DNA of 64,000 bases from contig CAVYTS010000016.1 in NCBI GenBank assembly GCA_963771305.1, positions 1-64,000 of the forward strand, written 5' to 3'. The DNA is from CAJCIT01 sp963771305 (lineage in GTDB: Bacteria; Acidobacteriota; Terriglobia; Bryobacterales; Bryobacteraceae). Positions 9,052 through 18,425 of the stretch are shown here, one piece after another (position 1 is the first letter of the stretch; the number at the start of each line of letters is the position of its first letter). The position numbers and the translations under genes are program-made. The notes beneath the pieces are model-generated. The model was not told where the DNA came from. It did no database searches and saw nothing but the letters and a program-made list of their open reading frames with translations.

Positions 9052-9342
9052 CTACCAAGGACCGAACCGGGAGTCGTGGATGGTGATTTCCCGTGCTGTC
9101 AGCTCCTCGAGCAACGTCTTCACTGCAGGGGAAGTTTCACCGTCTCCCGGTACGACCACGGCCCATTCTAAGTTCTCTCGGAATTCTTGGGAGACGATCC
9201 ACCATCGATCAAGCGGAGGCGGCGTTATCGCTCCTATCTGAATGAGGGACCAGTGTCGAACGAGTGAGAGTGCAATCTCTCGGCCCGGCAATGGACCGCG
9301 CACGATGAAATGATTATCGCCATGCACCAGAATCCCCACCAT
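9052..9342 (-). CDS. Small conserved-looking hypothetical protein next to SagB-like gene
   Basis: The 96-residue frame is taken from the ATG at 9342 (MVGILVHGDNH...). The open frame extends further upstream, but that part overlaps the SagB-like gene. It starts seven bases after the SagB-like stop, with a GAG-containing ribosome-binding site, so the two form a likely operon. The sequence alternates hydrophobic strands and charged turns (GDNHFIVRGPLP, RENLEWAVVVPGDG) like a compact alpha/beta protein, with no signal peptide or membrane segment. I do not recognise a named family. Its position suggests a partner or accessory of the flavoenzyme. Confidence 0.6.
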   Translation of the reverse strand: MVGILVHGDNHFIVRGPLPGREIALSLVRHWSLIQIGAITPPPLDRWWIVSQEFRENLEWAVVVPGDGETSPAVKTLLEELTAREITIHDSRFGPW

Positions 9343-9349
9343 GGCGATC

Positions 9350-10831
9350 TCACGACTCAAGTCGAGAATCGGGAACCGGATAGCCGATCGCGAAATGGTA
9401 CACCACCTGTCCCTGCTTGGGTGCCAGGTTGAGGTAACGGTGTACCTCCTCATCGTAGAACGCGCCGATGCCGGTCGCTCCTAGCCCGAGCGCCTCCGCC
9501 GCGAGATATAGGCGGTGGCCAATAGCGCCTGCTTCGAAATGCACATAGCGATAACCACGGTCGCCATGGGCGTGGACGGCGCGCTCCAGATCGCCGATCA
9601 TCGAGAACGCCACGCACGCGTTACCTGCGAGATCCTGCCTGAGGCTTAGGCCCGCAGCCGCGACACGCTGATCGCCGCTCTTGATCTGCTCCAACTCGGC
9701 ACGCTCAGGCCAGAGCCTGTATACGCCCGGTTTCAACCCGCCGACGCGATGGGCGTACAAATAGAGCTGGATGAAACCTGCGCGGGCAAAATCAGCAAAC
9801 AATGGCTGGGTCGCCGCAGCAAGGATGGCCGAGAGCTGCATCAACGAGATCGATTGCATTCCACCCAGAAAGTCGAGTGCCGAGCGTCGCATTCGGGCGA
9901 CCTCGCCGAAAGCGCGCGTGGATGAAGCAGGAGGAGGCAGGTGAATCTCGCCAGCGCCCGTGGGAGCCTGCTCGGCGACGGAGATGCCGTGGCATGCGCC
10001 GTTGTGGAGTTTCGTCGCGTTGTGAATCCCGTCAATCCGCGGGTAAGCGGTCATTTCTTTGGAGAGCTGATTCGCGTGCCCGCCGTACCAAACGGTCTTG
10101 CTGGCGCCTGGTTTGCCCATTGGAATCGACCCACCTCGGAGTTCGATAATGAGCATCGGCCACTCATCGTCGTGCAGGCGAAAGAACTGCGCAATTTCGT
10201 CATCGGGGAAATGACCGGCCGCGAAGCTCTGGCATCCGATGGCGTGGGCAGCGAGCGCAAGTCCTTGCCAGGCATGCCCTATGTCGTGTAGACAATATCG
10301 GTATGCTCGGTCGCTGTACTTCCACGCCTCGCGCCACGCAATGGTGGTCAAAAAAAACACGATGGGCGCAGAGCTGCCGGCTAACTTCATCTCAGGATCG
10401 TCCAGCGCACGCTGCTCGGCCATGTGTGCAGAGGGACGGTAATGATACAGCCCATCCGGCCAATCCTTCAGGCACCGCGCGAGGAAGTGGAATTCGGTCG
10501 GGTGCAGATTTCCGGAGGATGGGTTCACGCGCAGCGCATACCGCTCTCCAGTGGACGGAACACGCTTGGATGAAGTAATTGAGGCGGAATAGAACAGCAA
10601 TTGCGAAAGGAATGTGGAGCCGTCACCGGCAGACGTGTTGCCAGAGGCACCGCTAAGCACTTCGAGCGCTGGCGTTGTAGGGCTGGGTGGGTCCGCCGGC
10701 AGATCGAGCACTGGTACGCCCTCGTAGTGACGGAACGGATCGGGCATATTCGTCCAGTCGAGAACATGCGGCGTTCGCCTCAACGATTCAACGCTGTGCT
10801 TGGTAGATTCGTGATATTCGCGCCATGTCAT
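9350..10831 (-). CDS. Duplicated SagB/nitroreductase-family FMN oxidoreductase
   Basis: The 493-residue protein has two nitroreductase-like domains. The first (about residues 75-255) carries the SagB-type FMN-binding signature RVNPSSGNLHPTEFHF and the GLYHY strand. The second (about 315-490) has a degenerate counterpart with GVYRLWP and ALGLGATGIGAFYDEEVHRYL near its end. SagB/McbC-type enzymes use FMN to oxidise azolines in peptide natural products. Duplicated stand-alone relatives of unknown substrate are common. No YcaO cyclodehydratase or precursor peptide is visible nearby, so a thiazole/oxazole cluster is not supported. The adjacent small gene is its only obvious partner. Confidence 0.85.
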   Translation of the reverse strand: MTWREYHESTKHSVESLRRTPHVLDWTNMPDPFRHYEGVPVLDLPADPPSPTTPALEVLSGASGNTSAGDGSTFLSQLLFYSASITSSKRVPSTGERYALRVNPSSGNLHPTEFHFLARCLKDWPDGLYHYRPSAHMAEQRALDDPEMKLAGSSAPIVFFLTTIAWREAWKYSDRAYRYCLHDIGHAWQGLALAAHAIGCQSFAAGHFPDDEIAQFFRLHDDEWPMLIIELRGGSIPMGKPGASKTVWYGGHANQLSKEMTAYPRIDGIHNATKLHNGACHGISVAEQAPTGAGEIHLPPPASSTRAFGEVARMRRSALDFLGGMQSISLMQLSAILAAATQPLFADFARAGFIQLYLYAHRVGGLKPGVYRLWPERAELEQIKSGDQRVAAAGLSLRQDLAGNACVAFSMIGDLERAVHAHGDRGYRYVHFEAGAIGHRLYLAAEALGLGATGIGAFYDEEVHRYLNLAPKQGQVVYHFAIGYPVPDSRLES

Positions 10832-11060
10832 AGACGATAGATCGGCGTTAACGATACCGAAGAGATGAGGATTTGCTGCTCGATCTTACCATCGAAACTC
10901 ATCGAGCTACTGGCCGTTGCCTTCGTGGCAAGGCGTTGCCGGTTTCCCGAAGTCATTCTGGAAAGCTGATTAAATCGCCAGTAGCAGCGGCGACGTCCCT
11001 ACCGACGACGCTCTGACAATCCGTCCCTGTGTCCCACGCCACAACCTGGGCGTTATCGTC

Positions 11061-12155
11061 CCTGTGGTCCGCAAAAATCCGGAACGTATTGAAAAAGCGA
11101 GCGTGAAGCTGTGAGAAAACTTCCGAGTGCCAAGCATAAAGAAGCAACTGGGCAAGCTGGCGAAGGCGTTGAAGATCGTAGCTGCAGACGGATCTGCTTT
11201 CAGTTTGAGACGCTTTCGTAGTCGTGCGGCGCTTGCCGCCGAGAATGTCTTTCTTCGTAGGCAACTGGCTCTGTTCCAAGAGCACGAGCAGAAAGCCCAG
11301 CGGACCACAGCGGCTGATCGCTTCACTTTGAGCACGTCGGCGCGCTTCTTTGACTGGCGCGAGACTTTGGTCATCGTCAAGCCGGCCACCTTGATCGGCT
11401 GGCATCGGAACGCTTTTCGGCGGTTTTGGCGATGGAAGTCGCGACCGGTAGGCAGGCCTCCGTTATCGGGCAGCTTGAGAGAGGTGATTCGCCAGATGGC
11501 CGCCGAGAATCCCAGCTGGGGCGAAGAGCGGATCGCCGACGAATTGCTGCTCAAGCTGGGTCTACGCGTTTCACCGCGCACAGTGGCTAACTATGTGAAA
11601 CGACAGCCGGGGCCGCGAGGATCCAAGGATCAGCGCTGGTCCACTTTCATGCAGAACCAGGCGCAAGCGATGTCACCGATCATCCCACGGCAGAGTGGAC
11701 CGTCCAGCAGTTGCGCGAGACCTTGCCCGGTGATCACCTGTATCGCTTCTTGGTTCATGATCGGCACAGCTTTTCGGCTGAACTCGACAAACAAGTGGAA
11801 ACCTTCGGCGTCAAAGTCATCCGAACTCCGGTGCGGACGCCGACGGCGAATGCTTATTGCGAACGCTTGATCGGAAGTATAAGACGGGAATGCTTAGATT
11901 ACGTGATCCCTATCAACGAATGGCACTTGCGACGAATCCTTCGAGAGTGGATGACGCATTATAACGGCGGACGGCCGCATCGAGCGCTCGGCCCCGGAAT
12001 ACCGGATCGGCCCAACAAGGTTTCGCTTGTTAGTGGCCGCCGTCACGAGATTCCTGCCGGTGTCCGACTCGCCTCGAAGTCGATTCTCGCCGGCCTTCAT
12101 CACGAGTATCAATGGGAGCAGAGGGCTGCCTAAGAATATTTTTGCGGACCACAGG
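11061..12155 (+). mobile_element. Insertion sequence with rve-type transposase, internally deleted
   Basis: Perfect 18-bp terminal inverted repeats bound the element: CCTGTGGTCCGCAAAAAT at 11061-11078 and its reverse complement at 12138-12155. The true ends may be the TG...CA just inside. No clear target duplication is seen. It encloses one transposase frame that is broken (see 11127-12133). The intact ends mean it could still be mobilised by a related transposase in trans. Confidence 0.85.
11127..12133 (+). pseudogene. DDE (rve core) transposase with internal deletion
   Basis: The N-terminal half is read from 11127 (LAAENVFLRRQLALFQ, then NPSWGEERIADELLLKLG) up to about 11670. It then jumps into another frame at DHPTAEWTVQQLRETL and continues to the stop at 12133 (TPTANAYCERLIGSIRRECLDY, HYNGGRPHRALGPG). 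Compared with what I know of this family, about 35 residues are missing at the jump, including the first catalytic aspartate block. The deletion also changes frame. The enzyme should be inactive. The same strand order and exact terminal repeats show it is the element's own transposase. Confidence 0.85.
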
Positions 12156-12200
12156 AGCGCAGAAGGAGTAACCGAAGTTGAAGTTCATGTGAAGTGCGTG

Positions 12201-14096
12201 CTACGGTGTCAGCACCGTATAGGCGACCACTTTCCAAGCCCCACCTTCCTGAGCCCACACAGCCCAGAGGACGCCGGAATCCTCGCCTTCCTTCGCCAGT
12301 CTCAAACCCATCGCATAGTACTTGCCCCAGCTCTTCTCTCCCTCCGGCGCGTTGAAACGCACCGGCTCTCCAGGGGTCCGGTTCTTGCAGTCCAGAGCGC
12401 CCGCCATATAATCCGGGATCGAAACAAGGGCAAAGGCCCTACTGTTTTTGTGCTTCACCAGTTTAATGTCAGCATGGTTCGGCTGTGGCGCCACAATCGT
12501 TTCGTCCAGCCGCTTCACGCTCCCGGTTGTCTCAAGCACGTTCTGCATCGCTTTCTTCAACTGCACGCGAGCGTCTTCTGTGCTCTCCGGCGACTGATCT
12601 GCACTCCGGTTCAGCCGCACGCAGCCGTTACACTGTGTGGATATGTAGCCCAACGCCTCATCCACATCGCGTCTCACCAGCCACGTTTCCAGAAACTTTG
12701 TGCCGGTTCTTACCAGATCTGTGGGAGCCACCGAGTAGACCGTCGGCGCGCCCTCCGGTGCGGCCTTCGCCGTATCCGGTGCTCGGTAGTCATCCCATGC
12801 TGGATCCACGTCGTATGAGATCAGCTTCCAGACTTTGCCTTCTCGCGTCCATAGCGTGGCCAAAGTCGTTTGTTCAGATCCGCCTTTCGGGCCGAGCCGG
12901 AAAACGGCCCCGTAGTACTTACCGAATGCCTTTGATGCCGCAGCCTTAGACGAGATTTGGGATGCATCCAACCGGTTCACGCACTTGAACTGTTCGGCTG
13001 CGTCCTCGCGAACGTCGTACAAGGCGAACTGCCCCTGATGGGGCTGCTGCACCACCTTGCTCCGGGCGCCTGTCGTTTCCGGGGGCACGGCTGTGCTGAT
13101 ATCCCCCAATTGCCCCACGTTCCCAAACCGTTCATTGACCCGCCGCAGCGCCTGAAGAAGTACGAACTTGGCCATTCCGTAGTCCACCTTGTCCCCGCGC
13201 TCCAACTCCTCACAAGCATAGGATTGCCGTGAAAAGTAGGACAGGACGTCCTCGGCGTCCTTCTTCACCAGCCAAGTGTTCAGCATGTCGAAAACCGCGT
13301 CCGCCGGCTTCATGTCGGCTCTTGCGGCCACTGCTGCCGGCACTATCCCCGCTTCCGCCCCCCCGCCACTCCGACCCTGGCCCGCTAATGGAAGCGAGAG
13401 CAGGCTCCGCCACCAAGGGTTCAGTCCCTGCCAGCGGTTGTTGTGTATCTCGTCGTTCTGCCCCGCTCGTACATCGGAGTTCGCGGCCGAAAGATGACCG
13501 TTCACCAGTCCCTTGGGGAAGCCGCTGGCCTTGTAATCGACGTCAACGTCGGCCCGCGTCTCGTCCTGCGTCGCCGAAACCTGGATGGAGGGTACTGCCG
13601 GTTTGCTGCGATAACAGATGGGGTATCCCTTGTGGTAGGTCGTGTTGTCCTGCATTCGCTGAAACTCCTGGCTCTTTTTCAGCACGCCGAGCGCGCCCGG
13701 TTTCAGCTGGACGTAGATTCGGAACTGCTCGTCACCCCTGGTGCCAGGCACTTCGCCGTGAACGGTATCCAGCTTGTCGACGATCTGAATTGCCGATCCT
13801 AGCTCCCGGCCCGACTCGTCGGTCAATTGCGTCGAAAGCAGAGCGTGGGTCACCGCGTTGAACGTGGTTTTCGTTGACACCGGCAGATTGTCGTACGCCT
13901 TCGCCGGATCTACCTGTTTCTGAACGATCGCGCTGAAGCGCTTTATCCAATCGTCGATCAGCGCCTTTTGCTCGGGCTTCAGCGAAGCATAGTTCGCCGA
14001 GAAGTCGCCGGCGGCGGCACTCCCCGAGTCCTGTCCGTACATCGCACCCAAGAATGTCACCAGAGCACACACGACTGTCACAACTTGCCGAATCAT
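12201..14096 (-). CDS. Secreted protein with two tandem about 170-residue modules, function unknown
   Basis: The 631-residue protein starts with a signal peptide (hydrophobic core TVVCALVTFLGAMYG). After a unique N-terminal part it carries two similar modules, about residues 264-432 and 459-631. Each opens with a conserved block (DMLNTWLVKKDAEDVLSYFS versus KFLETWLVRRDVDEALGYIS) followed by a Cys-containing segment. Each closes with GKYY, a glycine-rich turn, and LWTREGKVWKLISYDV or VWAQEGGAWKVVAYTV. The closing strands resemble NTF2/SnoaL-like folds, but I cannot assign a family. It precedes the decayed DUF502-AsmA pair's downstream side on the same strand. No catalytic motif is evident. Confidence 0.8.
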   Translation of the reverse strand: MIRQVVTVVCALVTFLGAMYGQDSGSAAAGDFSANYASLKPEQKALIDDWIKRFSAIVQKQVDPAKAYDNLPVSTKTTFNAVTHALLSTQLTDESGRELGSAIQIVDKLDTVHGEVPGTRGDEQFRIYVQLKPGALGVLKKSQEFQRMQDNTTYHKGYPICYRSKPAVPSIQVSATQDETRADVDVDYKASGFPKGLVNGHLSAANSDVRAGQNDEIHNNRWQGLNPWWRSLLSLPLAGQGRSGGGAEAGIVPAAVAARADMKPADAVFDMLNTWLVKKDAEDVLSYFSRQSYACEELERGDKVDYGMAKFVLLQALRRVNERFGNVGQLGDISTAVPPETTGARSKVVQQPHQGQFALYDVREDAAEQFKCVNRLDASQISSKAAASKAFGKYYGAVFRLGPKGGSEQTTLATLWTREGKVWKLISYDVDPAWDDYRAPDTAKAAPEGAPTVYSVAPTDLVRTGTKFLETWLVRRDVDEALGYISTQCNGCVRLNRSADQSPESTEDARVQLKKAMQNVLETTGSVKRLDETIVAPQPNHADIKLVKHKNSRAFALVSIPDYMAGALDCKNRTPGEPVRFNAPEGEKSWGKYYAMGLRLAKEGEDSGVLWAVWAQEGGAWKVVAYTVLTP

Positions 14097-14397
14097 TACG
14101 AACCCCCGGCCTATTCGATGTTCCGTCCCGATGGAAGCTTATCACCGTCGGAGTGGCCCGCAGGACGTCATCGCCGCAGACAAGCGGGCTAACTCGTGCC
14201 TCAGCTTGAACTGTGAGCTAAGAATTCACTCTACCGGAACAGCACACTACCTTGACACCGCCACCGCCTACCCGTCGCTGCCAGAAGCAGTCTCGGGAAT
14301 TACGGGCAACCGCTCCGCGACCGCCGCGCCTCGGTAGGCTTCGCAAAAGTTGGGACCGGCAGCAATCCACTGCCGAGGCTCGGCCAGCTATCAGCGT
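14097..14397. other. Intergenic gap between unknown secreted gene and AsmA remnant
   Basis: These about 300 bp contain no credible gene. It must contain the promoter or leader of the minus-strand gene at 14096, but I see no strong -35/-10 pair. The ribosome-binding site in front of that gene is weak (GGGGGTTCG). Confidence 0.4.
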
Positions 14398-16074
14398 CTA
14401 GTTCTTTCGCCTCCCCAGCTTGCCAGCCGTCTTTGTCCCAGTTACCTTGCCGGCTATCGCCTGCTTAGCCGCACTACCGGCTATCGCCTTTACGTCCGGC
14501 ACGAATTTCGGATCAGAAGTGGTTTCTTCGATCGAGAAAGGCACACCACCTCCTTGGCCACCACCGCCCGTTCTCTGTAGAACGCCGGGCCCAGCCCCGC
14601 CATTGAGGTTGGCGTTCATTTGGAAGCTGAGTTCACCCGACGAACTGATGGTACCGGCGCCGGTGACAACCCCGAGGGAGGGAATGGTCAGGTTGATGGC
14701 GTTTGCCTGCGTGCGCTCAGGAGCCACCCGCACCGTTGCGCTGCAGTTTTGGATAGCGGTTTCCCTGCTCCCGGCCTGCTTCCCGGACAGAGAGGGAATT
14801 GCAGAGAGCTTCGATCCGAAGTCAAAACCCGCGAGCTTCGCGTTCGAGAGGCGAATAGGACCCGTAACGACAAGGCCGTTGGTCGGCCCGGCGATGGCCA
14901 ATTCAAGCGACAATGCACCACCCTGCCCTGGACCCCGACGGCAATACGACCCCCACAGCGGGCAGCGCCGCCTCAATCTCGTCCATGGGCACGTCGTTGG
15001 CACTGAGTTTCAGGTTGAGCGTGGTGGTTTGCCCCTATGTCTGATACGAGCCTGCCAGGCGGGCCATCGCCTTCCCAATCGAGACATCGCCTTGCGTCAC
15101 CGCGCCCGCATCCGTTTTCAGGTTGTGCTCGATGGCATACTTTACCTCCAACGGTCGTTTCGAGGATACGCCTTTCGCGGCCAGCTTCCACTTTTCGACC
15201 TGGAGGGTTCCGCTCGTTTTGGCCACCTGGCCGTTGGAATCAATTGCGCCCTCGAAATCGGCCAGACCCTCGATCCCCGATGATGCGGCCACGAACCCCG
15301 ATGCCGCGAGGTCTAGTTTGCGGACGGTGATGGAAGCCTGGAATGGGGTCGCTGCCATGTTGCCGGAACTGATCGGGCCGCACTTCCCTTTAAGGCTGAG
15401 ATCGCCGCCGCCCGGCAGTGATGCGGTCAGCGTGTAGGGGAACTGCGTCGACGGCGAAAAGCTTGTGACCTCCAGATTCACTTTGTCGATAGTCTCGGGC
15501 TTCAGCAAGGCATTGGCGATACCGACCAGCAGCCGCCCGTTGTCGACATTCAACTTGTCCACCGACAAAGCTTGCTCGGATGCCTCGCCGGATTTCGCCG
15601 CCGGCTCGGAAGGTTGGGCCGCCGTCCCCGCGGAACTGCCCCCGATGCTGGAGAAGTTCCACGTACCGCCGGGACCCTGCAGCAGAGTAATCTGCGGCTC
15701 ACTGAGGGTGATGCCGGTTATGTGCAGGGTCTTCGAGAAGATGAGCGGCATCACCTTGACTCCAGCTTTGAAGGACTTCGCGGTGACAAACAGCTCCTTG
15801 CTGAACGCGGGGTCGTCGGCAATGGAGATGTTGTCCGCTGTGACTGTGCCCGAGAACACGGAGAGGCTCAGGTTCCCTACCTTCACTGCCGGCCCAGCAC
15901 GGCGGACAATTCGGATTCCAGCTTGGGACTGAAGCCGTTTACATTCACCAGACGTGGGAGAACCATCCCCACCACGATCAGGACGCCAACAACGATCGCG
16001 CCAATACGAAAGCTACGACTCACAAGGCTCCTGTTTTTCTCAATCAAGCGAGAGCGAGCCGTCAGACCTTTCAT
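14398..16074 (-). pseudogene. AsmA-family protein broken by frameshifts and a nonsense codon
   Basis: Three pieces in order make one AsmA-like protein of about 550 residues. 16074-15883 holds an N-terminal membrane anchor (IGAIVVGVLIVVGMVLPRLVNVNGF, then SELSAVLGRQ). 15886-15035 continues as VKVGNLSLSVFSGTVTADNISI. 15003-14398 gives GGALSLELAIAGPTNGLVV. The first join is a one-base loss at CAGTGAAG. After residue QT near 15038 an in-frame TAG interrupts continued coding (GQTTTLNLKLSAND), and another shift follows near 14935. AsmA proteins sit in the inner membrane and act in outer-membrane or lipid homeostasis. It overlaps the DUF502 remnant at an ATGA. Confidence 0.85.
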
Positions 16075-16710
16075 CGAGGACCTCCTGCTAATGCACCGTG
16101 TTGGACGGCGCTCAGTTCCGCGGCAAGCGCCTCAGAGCCTCTTCCTAGCGCGCGGATGACCTTGAGCGCTTCCGTTGCGGATGCAGGCAGGTTCCTTACA
16201 CGCTCTGCATCCACAAAAATCAGGCAGCCCGACCAGGGATTCGGCGCACCCGGCAGATAGACGGTGCCTCCCGGCGTGGGGCCGGTTTCGAATGCCACCT
16301 GACAAAAATCGTCGAATCGTGCAAGCACGGGCACAAAACTGCCGCCACCTCCTCGCTCTGATGGATGTTCTCGGCCAAGCCCTTCACAAAGGCATAGCCG
16401 GAAATGATCCCGGAAGTGCCTGATCCAGCTTGCCCCGCATTAGCTGGGCGGTGGCGCGGCGTGCTATTAAACCGGCTAAGAAGCACGCCAACACAACCAG
16501 CGCAATTGCCGCCGCATCCAGAATGACGGCGCCGAGCACGTCCACGAGGCCGAGCTTCGGGCCGACCGCCGTGGCCAGCGACCTCAGCATGTTGAAAACC
16601 TTGCCGAGAACGAAGAAGGCCAGGACCCCCGGGATGAGGAAGACGGCGCCGCCCAACCCGGTGGCCTTCGCCGCACCCGCGATCGATACATTCTTTTCGG
16701 CCATCGCCAC
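16071..16710 (-). pseudogene. DUF502-like membrane protein, two frameshifts
   Basis: The start (16710 or the ATG at 16704 after TAGGAGAAG) encodes two membrane segments (GAVFLIPGVLAFFVLGKVF and AAIALVVLACFLAGLIARR). Frame is lost after about 16400 (continuing as GYAFVKGLAENIHQSEE in another frame) and shifts again near 16335. It then resumes as PVLARFDDFCQVAFETGPTPGGTVYLPGAPNPWSG to the stop at 16071. The order matches DUF502 proteins: two transmembrane helices, then a soluble tail with VYLPGAPNPWSG. It would have been the first gene of an operon with the AsmA-like gene. Confidence 0.8.
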
Positions 16711-16911
16711 CGACTTCTCCTACATAACTCTCGAAGACCCGCTCTCGGGACCCTGCGATGGGGTCGGACGAACAGTGTGGATCGCAATCACTCGCGGCCC
16801 ATGGCCAGCTTGGCCTACTCGGCCACCATAGGCCGTCCCTATCCCCCGACGTCCACAGGTTTCAGCCTCAAACCACGGGGCGGCCAGAGCTGAATCGACG
16901 TATGGGGTGAC

Positions 16912-17700
16912 TTATACGCGCGAGCGAACGATCCTGCTGACGACCGCAAGACTCAGACTCACCAATCCCAGTAGCGCGAGAACGGGCAGGTTGGAGCCGG
17001 TCTTCGGGAGCTTCGTGGGAGCTGGTTCGGCGGAGGACCCCGCCGAGGCAGAGGCAGAGGCTGAGGCTGACGCCGGCGTGGGCGCCCCGCTCGCAATGAG
17101 AAGGGTCTGGTCGCTGGGGATGGTTGCCACCATTGGCATCTTACCCGTCAGCTTTTGCTCCCGGCTCACCATGGTTTGGGGCTCTTCCACGACCTTCGTC
17201 GCCGTGACTTTCATACCCTTCTTCACGGCGAACGCATCCAGCATTTGACCATCAACGTTGAACTTCTGGCCTTTCGGGATGCTGAACTTCTGGTTTGTGC
17301 CGTCTTCCAACGTCAGAATCACTGAATTCGGAGCCTGAATGTACCACACCTTTCCGGTCACCGTTTGAACCGTGGTCACCACCTTCGGGGTAGTGGTATG
17401 AATGGTGGTCTTCTGCACCTTCATACCCGGTCTCAGGTCGTGAACCCCAAGCATCTTCCCGTCCACATCGATCCTGGCGCTTTCGGGAACGTTCGGAAAG
17501 TCGCGAACTAAGCCGTCTTCCATTTTCACCATGACATCATTACCGGACACATACATGATTTCTCCGCGCTCGATCGTGACTTCCGAGGTCGAAGGGCCGT
17601 GAGCTACGCTTGTGGACGTCTGAACCTGGGCATAAGCCGCGGTGACAAGGAACGCGGCGGTGCCCGCTAGAAGCAGTGAGATCTTGATTTTTGCTAACAT
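16912..17700 (-). CDS. LPXTG-anchored surface protein with duplicated beta domain
   Basis: The 262-residue protein has a signal peptide (LLLAGTAAFLVTAAYAQ) and two similar repeats. Residues 45-94 and 116-165 share the pattern of two strands, DG, and a closing KKGMKV-like turn. An Ala/Ser low-complexity linker (about 206-225) follows. The sorting signal LPKTG is at 231-235, then a hydrophobic stretch (LPVLALLGLVSLSLAVVS) and a basic tail RIVRSRV. This is the full architecture of a sortase substrate. Its ATG overlaps the stop of the sortase gene by one base, so they are translationally coupled and almost certainly enzyme and client. Where it is anchored in a double-membrane cell is unclear. Confidence 0.88.
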   Translation of the reverse strand: MLAKIKISLLLAGTAAFLVTAAYAQVQTSTSVAHGPSTSEVTIERGEIMYVSGNDVMVKMEDGLVRDFPNVPESARIDVDGKMLGVHDLRPGMKVQKTTIHTTTPKVVTTVQTVTGKVWYIQAPNSVILTLEDGTNQKFSIPKGQKFNVDGQMLDAFAVKKGMKVTATKVVEEPQTMVSREQKLTGKMPMVATIPSDQTLLIASGAPTPASASASASASAGSSAEPAPTKLPKTGSNLPVLALLGLVSLSLAVVSRIVRSRV

Positions 17701-18425
17701 TACTGACTTACCTCCTCAGGTTTGATTTGACTGTGTAAGGCGCTGCGTTCGGTTGCAGGCCCATAGAAATCCGTCGCTTTTGCTTGAACGATAAATCGCT
17801 GCGGTGCATCGCCGACGAAGTAGAAGGGAAAACAGGTCACCAGAGTAAGCGCTGGCGCGCCTTGGTTGGCCACCACGCTGACGTCATCGGGGGCGACGAT
17901 TTCGGTTTTTTCCACCACGTAGTGAATCGTGCTATCCGGCGTGACCAGCTCCAGATGCGCACCAACCGAAATATCCTTCAACGACCGGAAGAACCCGTCA
18001 CGATGCCCGGCCAAGGCCGTATTGCCGGGGGTTCCGACCTTTGCGGTTCCAATAATCCGGCCGACGCCCCGGTTGAGCGTGAGGTCGTCGGTGCCATCGA
18101 ACACGGGAACCTCAATCTGCAGGCTGGGAACGCGAAGCACGCCGACCGGGCGATCTCGCTTCGAGATCAGGCTCTCACGGTATTCGCGTATTCGCTTTTC
18201 GCTCCAGAGGGAAAAATCGACAGGCCGATCAATGGATGGGTCGAGCGCACTCTGATTCGGCCGAGGAACCGCTGTCGGCTGATGGAAGCTGCGGAGCGCC
18301 AGGCGGCTTTCCACCCCATACTCCAAGCGGACCCAGCCGTAGGCTGAAAGCAAACCAACGCCCAGTACAAGGAGAAGCTTCTCCGCTCGCACCCATTTGC
18401 CGCTGATAACTGCCAAATCTAACAC
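17700..18425 (-). CDS. Class D/E-like sortase (LPXTG transpeptidase)
   Basis: The 241-residue protein has an N-terminal membrane anchor (about residues 15-31) and a sortase barrel. Catalytic residues are His141 (TALAGHRDGFF), Cys198 (LTLVTCFPF) and Arg210 (APQRFIV). The TLVTC and GHRD motifs and the short length fit class D/E sortases. It would cleave between Thr and Gly of an LPXTG signal and join the protein to an amino acceptor outside the inner membrane. The next gene (TAATG overlap) is its evident substrate. Pairs of one sortase and one substrate are known in scattered Gram-negatives. No second substrate appears in this window. Confidence 0.92.
   Translation of the reverse strand: MLDLAVISGKWVRAEKLLLVLGVGLLSAYGWVRLEYGVESRLALRSFHQPTAVPRPNQSALDPSIDRPVDFSLWSEKRIREYRESLISKRDRPVGVLRVPSLQIEVPVFDGTDDLTLNRGVGRIIGTAKVGTPGNTALAGHRDGFFRSLKDISVGAHLELVTPDSTIHYVVEKTEIVAPDDVSVVANQGAPALTLVTCFPFYFVGDAPQRFIVQAKATDFYGPATERSALHSQIKPEEVSQ

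Noticed and set aside
9350..10831. Thiazole/oxazole peptide (RiPP) cluster around the SagB-like gene
   Set aside because: No YcaO cyclodehydratase, precursor peptide or exporter is present within several kilobases.
10953..11405. Minus-strand frame across the left end of the IS element
   Set aside because: Most of it is antisense to the transposase. The tail outside the IS looks coding-like for about 35 residues, but there is no start or family. I did not call a gene interrupted by the IS.
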